NCBI GenBank assembly: GCA_019636495.1
Contig: JAHBXL010000010.1
Location: 90,986 to 154,985 of the forward strand
From: Phycisphaeraceae bacterium
Lineage (GTDB): Bacteria > Planctomycetota > Phycisphaerae > Phycisphaerales > UBA1924
Length of the DNA: 64,000 bases
Reading direction: 5' to 3'
This document shows, piece by piece, positions 1-7,655 of the stretch. The notes beneath the pieces were generated by a model. It did no database searches. It was given only the letters and a program-made list of their open reading frames with translations, and was not told the DNA's origin. How positions within the stretch are numbered: position 1 is the stretch's first letter; each line of letters opens with the position of its first letter. Position numbers and translations under genes: made by a program.

Positions 1-2589
1 CGCATCATCTCGACCGGCACGATCGGGCAGGTGCGCGTCGGCGGGGCGAACTTCGAGTCCGCCGGCAACTTCCGCGTCACGCGGCTGACCGCCGGCCCGG
101 TGCCGGTGCAGGTCACCGATCTGCAGGTCAACGAAGTCGGCCGCGTCTACATCGGCCGCATCACGTTCAACCAGAGCATCGACTCGAGCACGCTCTCGCC
201 GGCGCTGTCGATCTTCGAAGTCCGCTCGAGCGGCGGCGTGCTGATCGGCCTTGCCGAGGGCGTCGACTACTTCCTCAACTACGATCCGCTCACGCTGCAG
301 GCGCTGATCACCTTCTCGGCGACGATCACGAACCGCAACCTGCCCGTCGCACCGGGAGTCCCCGGCCCGGGCGTGTACCGCTTCGTGCTCGATGCCAACG
401 TGCTCCGCGGCGCATCGCAGTCGCTGCGACTCGATGGCAACGGCGACGGCGTCACCGGCGACGACTTCTCGCAAGACGACATCGTCGGGGACGCCGGCGA
501 CAAGATCAACCCGGCGAACCCCGCGTCGGATCCATCGATCGACTTCTACGGCGCGATCGACCTCAACGTCGTTCTTGACAACAACTACACATCCGACGGT
601 CTGCCCGACACCAACCGCGTGTACACCATTCGCGGCAGCATCGGCGACCACCCCGATGCCAACGCCACCACCTTCCGCGCCGGCGCGGATGTGGATGTCT
701 ATCGCATCACCCTCCGCGCGGGGCAGATTCTCCGCCTCGGCGGCATGCAGGGCGTGGCGCAGCGTGCCTCCCGCGGCATCTACGACTCGATGGGAACGCT
801 ACTGGCCGGCAACGCGGGCCTTGGCGCGTTCGACCCCAACGATCCGTTCGGCGGCCTGTTCGGCAACCAATTCGGCGGTCAGACCGGACCCATTCTCGCG
901 CTGCCAAACGACCCGCTGCAACAGGGAGAACTTTCCAACGACGACAACTTCCTCGTGACCGTCACCGGCACCTACTACATCGTCATCGCCAGCAACCTGG
1001 CGCAGGTGAACATCGCCGACGGCAATGCCATCAACGCCGGGCTGCCCGCGCCCGGCTCGATCGGCAACTACCGCTTTGACATCGAGGTCTTCGACGACGG
1101 CGATACCGGCTTCCGCGGCGACACCGACGCGGGCGACGGCGTCAATCTCGTGAACGCCCCGATCCCGCGGGCGTTCGCCGGCACGGACAACGTCTTTGGC
1201 ACGGCCGACGACCTGACATCGATCGTCATCGGCCGCTACACCTTCACGCTCAACTTCGGCCCCGACGGCATCCCCAACACGCGCGACGACATCGTCCGCG
1301 GCGAGAGCGCCGACGGCATCGTGTCCATTCGCCGTGCGGGGGCCGACGGCCTCTGGAACACGCGCGACGATGTCATCCGCCAGACCGTTGAATCGGCCAT
1401 CGGCACGCCGGGCGCCGCGGGCAACCCGACCACCGTGCAGCCCGACATCGACGTCTACCACCTCAACAACGGCCTGCCGATCGCCCCGGGCACGCGCATC
1501 CGGATCACGCTCCGACTTACCGAGACCGGCTCGAACATCGGTCTTGCGCCGGTGATCGCCGGCCGGGATCGCCAGGGCCTCACCTTCGGCAGCATCGATC
1601 TGCTCGGCGATGCGATCCTGGGCGTCTTCGAAGTTCCGCAGGGCACCGGCTTTGGCGATGCCCGGCTGGTCGCCGCGCCATCGGAGTTCCTGCCCATCGG
1701 CGGGCAGGACCCGGTCATGTTCAAGACCCCGCAGAACAAGTACGGGTACGACGATCAGGGCGACTTCTTCATGGAGTTCATCGTCCCCGGTGCGCAGGGG
1801 TTCGGCAGCCCCGTTCCCGCGGCCTACGCCATCTACCTCCAGGGCGCGATCCGCTCTGACTACACACTGGATGTCATCACGCGCGGCCGCGGTGCGATCA
1901 ACACTTCGTCGCAGAACATCCTGCTCGAAACAATGGGCGGCGTCATCGATTGGCTCGAGGCCGGCACCGGCATTACGACGAACATCGAGCGATTCAGCGC
2001 ATCGGTGCTCGGGTTCTCCGGTCAGATCGACGGCATCGGCGTCGACGACTACGTCATCCAGCGTCTGGTCTCGGGCCTGAACGACATGTTCCTGGCCGCG
2101 AACCTCGACGTCCGGGTCTCGACGAGCCCTGCGGCGTTCGAGGGTCAACAGTTCTCGACGGTCTTCCTCGCCGGGAACGCCGAGCCGAGCCAGTTCTTCA
2201 ACAACGACACGTTCGGCGCATCGCAGCGATCGGACTCGTTCAACATCAACAAGGACGACGAGGCGGTCGTGTTCGTGTCGTCCCTGGGCGTTCTGGGCAT
2301 CGAGCCCAGCCAGGCGGGCGTCGACAACCTCATCAGCCAACTGACCGCGGCGGTCGCCCGCCGCATCGGCGAAATGGTGGGCCTGCGACTGGAGACGACG
2401 GTGCCGGTGCCGATCGCACCGACTCCGATCCTGGCGAGCAACTCCGTCAACGCCCCGAGCGTGTTCCGCTTTGTCGATGCCCTCCGCCCGCTGTCGGGCC
2501 AGTTCGATTCGACCTTTAACACCAACTTCTATATGGGCTTCCAGAACTCGCTGGCGCGGGCGCAGCAGATCATCTCCCCGCGGTTCTGA
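1..2589 (+). CDS. Large exported protein with PPC-like and degenerate metalloprotease-like regions (5' partial)
   Basis: The reading frame is open from base 1, so the true start and any signal peptide lie upstream; about 862 codons are visible. The first third has a bacterial pre-peptidase C-terminal-like domain (VDVYRITLRAGQ, later TGTYYIVIAS). The middle carries three related acidic loops, DNVFGTADD, GPDGIPNTRDD and GADGLWNTRDD, of the kind that often bind calcium. The last 200 residues resemble planctomycete secreted metzincin-like proteins (FSTVFLAGN, then DEAVVFVSSLG), but the place where HExxHxxGxxH is expected reads ARRIGEMVGLRL, so zinc ligands are missing. It is probably secreted or surface-bound; function is unknown. 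A strong terminator follows the stop. Confidence 0.75.
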   Translation, partial: RIISTGTIGQVRVGGANFESAGNFRVTRLTAGPVPVQVTDLQVNEVGRVYIGRITFNQSIDSSTLSPALSIFEVRSSGGVLIGLAEGVDYFLNYDPLTLQALITFSATITNRNLPVAPGVPGPGVYRFVLDANVLRGASQSLRLDGNGDGVTGDDFSQDDIVGDAGDKINPANPASDPSIDFYGAIDLNVVLDNNYTSDGLPDTNRVYTIRGSIGDHPDANATTFRAGADVDVYRITLRAGQILRLGGMQGVAQRASRGIYDSMGTLLAGNAGLGAFDPNDPFGGLFGNQFGGQTGPILALPNDPLQQGELSNDDNFLVTVTGTYYIVIASNLAQVNIADGNAINAGLPAPGSIGNYRFDIEVFDDGDTGFRGDTDAGDGVNLVNAPIPRAFAGTDNVFGTADDLTSIVIGRYTFTLNFGPDGIPNTRDDIVRGESADGIVSIRRAGADGLWNTRDDVIRQTVESAIGTPGAAGNPTTVQPDIDVYHLNNGLPIAPGTRIRITLRLTETGSNIGLAPVIAGRDRQGLTFGSIDLLGDAILGVFEVPQGTGFGDARLVAAPSEFLPIGGQDPVMFKTPQNKYGYDDQGDFFMEFIVPGAQGFGSPVPAAYAIYLQGAIRSDYTLDVITRGRGAINTSSQNILLETMGGVIDWLEAGTGITTNIERFSASVLGFSGQIDGIGVDDYVIQRLVSGLNDMFLAANLDVRVSTSPAAFEGQQFSTVFLAGNAEPSQFFNNDTFGASQRSDSFNINKDDEAVVFVSSLGVLGIEPSQAGVDNLISQLTAAVARRIGEMVGLRLETTVPVPIAPTPILASNSVNAPSVFRFVDALRPLSGQFDSTFNTNFYMGFQNSLARAQQIISPRF

Positions 2590-2615
2590 TTTCCAGAGGC
2601 CCCTTCAACCCTCCG

Positions 2616-2648
2616 AGCCCCCGGCCATGCCGGGGGCTTTTCGTTTTC
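2616..2648 (+). terminator. Rho-independent terminator after the large exported protein
   Basis: A perfect 9-bp stem (AGCCCCCGG / CCGGGGGCT) with a 5-base loop is followed by TTTCGTTTT. It lies 27 bases after the stop codon and separates this gene from the next one. Confidence 0.9.
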
Positions 2649-2655
2649 CGGCGCA

Positions 2656-2661
2656 TACCAT
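2656..2661 (+). promoter_or_regulatory. -10-like TACCAT, leaderless type
   Basis: TACCAT ends 5 bases before the GTG at 2667, with no Shine-Dalgarno sequence between. It fits the TANNNT-N5-9-start pattern repeated in this window and supports the GTG start. Confidence 0.5.
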
Positions 2662-2666
2662 TCGTT

Positions 2667-3653
2667 GTGCAACAGGCCACGCGTCATCGATACGCCGTCC
2701 GGCTCCAACGCGCCATGGCGGATGCGGGAGTCGCATCGCGCCGTGATTGCGAGGCCCTCATCGAAGCCGGACGCGTACAGGTCAACGGTCGGCCCGTCCG
2801 AACTCTCCCCGTGTTCATCAACCCGCGCGCCGACCGCGTGCGCGTCGACGGCCGCGAGGTGTCGCTCGAGTCGTCGCCGCGGGCGGTGCGAGAATCGCGC
2901 GTGTACATCGCGGTGCACAAGCCCGATAACACGCTGTCAACAACGAGCGATGTTGAGAGCGACAGCGGCGAGCGAAGGGCCGGCGATGAGGCTGCGGGCC
3001 GTGGAGCCCGACGCACCGTGCTGGACCTTGTCAAGGCCAAGGGCCTGCCGCGGCTGTTTCCCGTGGGCCGTCTGGGCTTCCACGACACAGGGCTGGTCCT
3101 GCTGACCAACGATGGCGAACTGGCCAACCGCCTGACGCACGCCCGCTACGGCGTGCCGCGGACCTACCGCGTCGTCGTCCGCGGACGTGTGCCGGCCGAT
3201 GTGCTCGGACGCATCGCCCGCAAGGTGGCCGCATCGCTGGGAACAGACGCCGACCCGGCCGCGCCGGCGCTTCGACCGGTGCCGTCCGAGAGCCCGGATA
3301 CAACCCTGCACGTCACCCTCCGCGAGTCGCCCAAACTCCGCATCGATTCGCTGCTCTTTGATGCAGGATTGAAGGTCAAGCGGCTGGTGCGACTGGCCAT
3401 CGGTCCTGTTTCGCTCCGCGGCATTGTCAGCGGCAACTGGCGGAAACTGAGCCGCCACGAAGTCGAAGTACTGCTTGTCTCGGCGGGGATGTCGGCCAGC
3501 GCGCCGGCGCGACCGACGGCGACAGGGGGGGCGGGGCGAGGCTCCGGCCATCGGGCCGGGCGTGGCTCCCCGCAAGCAGCACGCCGGCGCGGCGGGCCCG
3601 CAAACACGCCGTCCCAACGCATGCAGCGCGGCCGGAAGACCGATCAACGCTGA
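2667..3653 (+). CDS. RsuA/RluB-family pseudouridine synthase homologue lacking the catalytic Asp
   Basis: 328 residues. An S4 RNA-binding domain is at about residues 10-70 (RLQRAMADAGVASRR, AGRVQVNG), followed by an RsuA-like fold. The GTG start is needed to include the whole S4 domain and has a -10-like hexamer just upstream. In the family the catalytic Asp sits in GRLDxxTxGLLLLTNDG; here the same block reads GRLGFHDTGLVLLTNDG, so that Asp is Gly137 (bases 3075-3077). The second core motif, usually GKNRQ-RRM, reads SPKLRIDSL. Both changes suggest a protein that binds rRNA but may not isomerise uridine. The last 60 residues are a basic Gly/Arg/Pro tail. The neighbouring YihY gene starts 12 bases downstream. 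Confidence 0.8.
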   Translation: MQQATRHRYAVRLQRAMADAGVASRRDCEALIEAGRVQVNGRPVRTLPVFINPRADRVRVDGREVSLESSPRAVRESRVYIAVHKPDNTLSTTSDVESDSGERRAGDEAAGRGARRTVLDLVKAKGLPRLFPVGRLGFHDTGLVLLTNDGELANRLTHARYGVPRTYRVVVRGRVPADVLGRIARKVAASLGTDADPAAPALRPVPSESPDTTLHVTLRESPKLRIDSLLFDAGLKVKRLVRLAIGPVSLRGIVSGNWRKLSRHEVEVLLVSAGMSASAPARPTATGGAGRGSGHRAGRGSPQAARRRGGPANTPSQRMQRGRKTDQR

Positions 3654-3664
3654 ACGGGAGTCCC

Positions 3665-5272
3665 ATGCTCGGCAAGCCCCGTCACAACTCCGACCGCTCA
3701 TCATCCGAACCAGCGCGACCGGCGGCCAGCGGCGCACTGACCGGCATCAGCACGAACCCGCCAAAGACACCCCGCCGCCCCGGCCTGTTCGGCAGGCCGA
3801 CCGACACCAAGACCTCGACCCTGCGTTCCGCCGCGGCCGATGCGCAGCGCTCGCGTCTGCCGCAGATGGCCGCAGCGCTGGCGTATCGCACGATCTTCGG
3901 GCTTCTGCCGGTCCTGATCGTCGCGCTGGTGGCGGTGAAGTACTTCGCCTCGGAGGAGCATGTTCGCACGGTGGTGGAGCGTGCGTTGTCGTATACGGGC
4001 CTGTCGAGCATCGCGGTCAGCGAGGGGGCCGCGGCGGGGGGCGGGTGGCTCGATGACATGATGGGCCCGCCGCCTCCGCCGACCGTTGCGCCCGCGCCGG
4101 AAGCCGTGGCCGATGCCGCGACCGAGGGTGCGCCGCCCCCGCCACCGCCAGGCATCGACAAGTGGATCACCGGATTGATCGAGCGTGTCAACACGGTCTC
4201 GTTCAAGGCCATCGGGTTCATCGGCGTGGTCACGCTGATTTATGCGGCGATCGCGATGCTGGTGGAAATCGAGCGCGCGTTCAACCAGATCTACCGGGTG
4301 CCGCGCGGGCGGAGTTGGATCCGCCGCATCATGCAGTACTGGACGCTGCTGACGCTCGGCCCGCTCGCGCTTCTGTCGACGTTCTATGTGGGGCAGCAGT
4401 TCGCGGGGCGCGTCGAGAAGATGGCCAGCGATCACGGCTACAGCCTCGGCTCGGGCGCGCTGACGATCTCCGCGACCGGGTATGCCGTGACGGTGCTGAT
4501 CAGCACCGGGTTCTTTCTCCTGGCGTACATCTGCGTGCCCAATACCAAGGTGAAGTTCCGCCCCGCGCTGGTTGGTGCGCTGGCCAGCGCGCTGCTGTGG
4601 GAGGCGGGCAAGTGGGGCTTCACGCAGTACCTGGCGTACTCCACCTTCAATGCGCAGATTTACGGCGCGCTCGCGCTCATCCCGCTGTTCCTGCTGTGGG
4701 TGTATTTTACGTGGCTGATCGTGCTATTCGGTCTGCAGATCGCCTATCAACTCCAGCACGGCCGGGCCAACACCCGCGCCCAGCCGTTCCTGGACATCGG
4801 CCCGACGCTGGTGGACCCCGCCGCGGCCCTGGTCGTGCTCTCGGGGATCGCCCGCGGGTTTGATTCGGGCCGCGCCGAAGACGCCGCGGCCCTGACCAAG
4901 GCGACACGCCTGCCCGAACCGGTCGTGCGGTTGGTGCTGGCCAAACTGAGTGAGCGCGGCCTGCTGCACCGGCTTGAGAATGAACGGGAGGACGCCGAAC
5001 CGACCTTCGTGCTGGCCCGTTCTCCATCGAGCATCCGCGTGGCTGAGATCCTCGAACTTGGCTATGAACTTGCCGGCTCCGCCGAGCCCGATGAGGCCGT
5101 GGACCGTTTGCACCGCGTGCAGGTTGAAGCCGTCGGCGACCAGACCCTTGCGTCCCTTGTCGCTCAAGGCGGCCAGCCCCGATTCGTCGGGGGAGCGGCG
5201 ACAGGTGGCGTGGGTCGCGGCACGGCCACGCCCCCCTCGCAAGAGGGCTCGCCCGCGGCTACCCTTGCCTGA
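3665..5272 (+). CDS. YihY/BrkB-family inner-membrane protein
   Basis: 535 residues; the start is supported by a GGGAG site. The family (once misnamed RNase BN) has six membrane helices: hydrophobic segments are visible at about residues 65-90, 180-205, 220-245, 260-290, 300-325 and 335-365. A Pro/Ala-rich stretch (PPPPPTVAPAPEA) interrupts the loop after the first helix. The C-terminal 150 residues are soluble and look like a winged helix (LTKATRLPEPVVRLVLAKL), common in long YihY proteins. Substrate is unknown in the family. Spacing of 11 bases to the gene before and 23 to the lipoprotein after suggests one transcript. Confidence 0.85.
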   Translation: MLGKPRHNSDRSSSEPARPAASGALTGISTNPPKTPRRPGLFGRPTDTKTSTLRSAAADAQRSRLPQMAAALAYRTIFGLLPVLIVALVAVKYFASEEHVRTVVERALSYTGLSSIAVSEGAAAGGGWLDDMMGPPPPPTVAPAPEAVADAATEGAPPPPPPGIDKWITGLIERVNTVSFKAIGFIGVVTLIYAAIAMLVEIERAFNQIYRVPRGRSWIRRIMQYWTLLTLGPLALLSTFYVGQQFAGRVEKMASDHGYSLGSGALTISATGYAVTVLISTGFFLLAYICVPNTKVKFRPALVGALASALLWEAGKWGFTQYLAYSTFNAQIYGALALIPLFLLWVYFTWLIVLFGLQIAYQLQHGRANTRAQPFLDIGPTLVDPAAALVVLSGIARGFDSGRAEDAAALTKATRLPEPVVRLVLAKLSERGLLHRLENEREDAEPTFVLARSPSSIRVAEILELGYELAGSAEPDEAVDRLHRVQVEAVGDQTLASLVAQGGQPRFVGGAATGGVGRGTATPPSQEGSPAATLA

Positions 5273-5295
5273 GAGGCATTGACAGGAGTCCGCCC

Positions 5296-5544
5296 ATGCC
5301 ACAGACCGGCGCAGCCCCCATCAAGTCCCGTTCGATCGTGCCGCTCGCGATCGCGCTGTGCGCCGTCATGGCGTGCTGCGCCGGGTGCTACCAGCGCGTC
5401 ACCCGGGCGACCGGCTTTGGCGCGGATCAATACTCGGTCTCGGAGCCGTATCAGGAGAGCGGCAAAATCGACGACTGGTTCTGGGGCAAGCCGCCGAGCA
5501 GTCGTTCGGGCTCGCGCCTTCCGCCCGCGCCGAAGCGGAACTGA
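5296..5544 (+). CDS. Small predicted lipoprotein
   Basis: 82 residues with a basic N-terminus, a hydrophobic stretch (IVPLAIALCAVMA) and a lipobox ending at the Cys of CCAGCYQR, so the mature protein would be about 50 residues and lipid-anchored. The rest is polar with no recognised domain. An AGGAG site lies 9 bases before ATG. It sits between the YihY gene and nuoB, 25 bases before the latter. Function unknown. Confidence 0.75.
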   Translation: MPQTGAAPIKSRSIVPLAIALCAVMACCAGCYQRVTRATGFGADQYSVSEPYQESGKIDDWFWGKPPSSRSGSRLPPAPKRN

Positions 5545-5569
5545 TCGCACTTTGAGGACCTGACGCACC

Positions 5570-6142
5570 ATGGGCATCGAAGCAGCACTGCCTGTTGACG
5601 GTTTCATGACGACGCAACTCCAGCGCGTCATCAATTGGGCGCGTCGCAGTTCGCTCTGGCCGATGCCCTTTGCCACGGCGTGCTGCGGCATCGAACTCAT
5701 GGCTGTCGCCTCCAGCCGTTACGACCTGGCCCGGTTCGGCATGGAACGCATGAGTTTCTCGCCGCGTCAGGCCGACCTGCTGATCGTTGCCGGGCGCATC
5801 GCGGTGAAGATGATGCCTGTTCTGCAGCGCATCTACGAGCAGATGACCGAGCCCAAGTGGGTGATCTCGATGGGCGCGTGCGCCAGCACCGGTGGCGTGT
5901 TCGATACCTACGCCGTCGTGCAGGGGTGCGACCAGTACCTTCCGGTCGATGTGTACATTCCCGGGTGCCCGCCGCGGCCCGAACAGTTGCTCGAGGGAAT
6001 CATGGCCATCCAGCGGCACATCGATCAGTCGGGCATCCCGCCGATGCCGCCGGGTGGCCGTCGTGTGCCTCTTGGCCTCGTGATCGAGCCGACGCACCGC
6101 GTCCGCCCGCAGCCTGTCGGAATTACCGTCGGCGGGGCGTAG
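5570..6142 (+). CDS. nuoB: NADH-quinone oxidoreductase subunit B
   Basis: 190 residues, the usual length for NuoB, the complex I subunit that holds the N2 4Fe-4S cluster and passes electrons to quinone. Cluster ligands are visible as the Cys pair in TACCGIELM, the Cys of GACAS and the Cys of PGCPPRPEQLLEG. The final 40 residues continue past the core fold. No other nuo gene lies nearby: the neighbours are a lipoprotein and otsA. Hydrogenase small subunits share the fold, but ACCGIE plus YIPGCPPRPE is NuoB-specific. Confidence 0.93.
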   Translation: MGIEAALPVDGFMTTQLQRVINWARRSSLWPMPFATACCGIELMAVASSRYDLARFGMERMSFSPRQADLLIVAGRIAVKMMPVLQRIYEQMTEPKWVISMGACASTGGVFDTYAVVQGCDQYLPVDVYIPGCPPRPEQLLEGIMAIQRHIDQSGIPPMPPGGRRVPLGLVIEPTHRVRPQPVGITVGGA

Positions 6143-6272
6143 GCGCGACCGATCTCCGGCGCGTCGCGGCCGAACGGCCCGCGGCGGGTCACACAGCCTG
6201 ATGCGTTGCAACCGTGCCGCCATTGCGGCGCGCATTTTTCGTTCGCCACTGGGAAGGAACAGTCGCTCCGGC

Positions 6273-7655
6273 ATGCCCAAACGCCAATCGCTCATTGTCG
6301 TGGCCAACCGCCTGCCCATCCGCCGCGTAGGTTCGGGGGCGAGCGCGCGGTGGGAGCGCTCGCCGGGCGGGCTGGTCTCGGCGATGGAGCCGGTGCTCGA
6401 GCGTTTTGGCGGCACATGGGTGGGTTGGTCGGGGATGACGGGCCGCGTGCCGCGTCCGTTCTCCGCCGACAACGTGCGCATGGTGCCGGTTCCCATCTCG
6501 CGTCCGGAGGAGGAGCACTTCTACAACGGCATGAGCAACCGGACGTTCTGGCCGCTCTATCACGATGCGGTGCGGACGCCGGAGTTCAACCGGGAGTGGT
6601 GGGGGGCGTACGTGGAGGTCAACAAGCGCTTTGCGCGTGCCGCGGCCCGCGCCGCGCGCCGCAGAGATGTTGTGTGGATCCACGATTACCAACTGCAACT
6701 CGTACCGATGATGCTGCGAGAACTCAAGCCCGATCTGCGGATCGGCTTCTTCATGCACGTGCCGTTCCCGCCGGAGGAACTGTTCGCGTGGCTGCCGTGG
6801 CGGAGCGACATTCTCCGCGGGCTGCTCGGGGCGGACTTGGTGGGCTTTCAGACCCAGGCGGCGATGCAGAACTTCTCGCGGCTTGCGCGGCGCTACACCA
6901 CCGCGACCGGCACCGACAGCGCACTGGAGTTCGAGGGACGAACGGTGCGCAGTGGGTCGTTCCCGATCTCGATCGATTTCGACGCCTTCGACGAGATGGC
7001 GCGCGACCCAGAGGTTGTGCGCGATTCGGAGTCGATCCGGCAACGGCTCGGCCCGCAGCGCAAGGTCGTGCTGAGCGTCGACCGGCTCGACTACACCAAG
7101 GGCATCGAACATCGCCTGGCGGCGTACGCGGACCTGCTGAACAGGAGGCAGATCGCGGCGGAGAAGTGCGTGTTGGTGCAGATCGCCGTGCCCACCCGCG
7201 ACCCGTTGCCGGACTACACGCGCATCCGCGCATCCGTCGAGCACGCCGTCGGCAGGATCAACGGCGAGCACGCTTCGCCGGGGCGAGTCGCCGTGCATTA
7301 CTTCCGGCGCACGCTCAGCCGGCGCGACCTGGTCGCGTGGTACCTCGCCGCCGACGTCATGCTCGTCACGCCGCTGCGCGACGGGATGAACCTGGTCGCC
7401 AAGGAGTATGTCGCGTGCCGGACCGATCACTCCGGCGTGCTGGTGCTCAGCGAGTTCGCGGGTGCGGCGCGGGAACTGCGCCGCGCAGTGCTGGTCAACC
7501 CGCGCGACCTCGATGGCATGGTCGCGGCGATCAACGTCGCACTGAAGATGGACCCCGACGAGGCCGCGCAGAGCATGTCGCTGCTCCGATCCATGGTGCG
7601 GCGGCATGATGTCCGCTTCTGGGCCGAGAGTTTCCTCGGAGCACTGACCGAATGA
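6273..7655 (+). CDS. otsA: Alpha,alpha-trehalose-phosphate synthase (GT20)
   Basis: 460 residues. It joins a nucleotide-activated glucose to glucose-6-phosphate to give trehalose-6-phosphate in the cytoplasm. Family landmarks are LIVVANRLPIRR followed by SPGGLVSAM (donor loop), VWIHDYQLQLVP, VDRLDYTKGIEHRL (the Arg and Lys that hold phosphate) and RDGMNLVAKEYVACR. The frame is open upstream to 6201, but homology begins at MPKRQSLIVVANR and GGAAGGA-like purines precede that ATG. Its TGA overlaps the ATG of the phosphatase gene (ATGA), so the two steps are translationally coupled. Confidence 0.93.
   Translation: MPKRQSLIVVANRLPIRRVGSGASARWERSPGGLVSAMEPVLERFGGTWVGWSGMTGRVPRPFSADNVRMVPVPISRPEEEHFYNGMSNRTFWPLYHDAVRTPEFNREWWGAYVEVNKRFARAAARAARRRDVVWIHDYQLQLVPMMLRELKPDLRIGFFMHVPFPPEELFAWLPWRSDILRGLLGADLVGFQTQAAMQNFSRLARRYTTATGTDSALEFEGRTVRSGSFPISIDFDAFDEMARDPEVVRDSESIRQRLGPQRKVVLSVDRLDYTKGIEHRLAAYADLLNRRQIAAEKCVLVQIAVPTRDPLPDYTRIRASVEHAVGRINGEHASPGRVAVHYFRRTLSRRDLVAWYLAADVMLVTPLRDGMNLVAKEYVACRTDHSGVLVLSEFAGAARELRRAVLVNPRDLDGMVAAINVALKMDPDEAAQSMSLLRSMVRRHDVRFWAESFLGALTE

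Noticed and set aside
799..2340. A 513-codon open frame on the minus strand
   Set aside because: Antisense to the large exported protein; Asp/Val/Arg-rich shadow sequence.
5570..6142. NiFe-hydrogenase small subunit instead of NuoB
   Set aside because: Length and the PGCPPRPE block match NuoB, and no hydrogenase genes are nearby.
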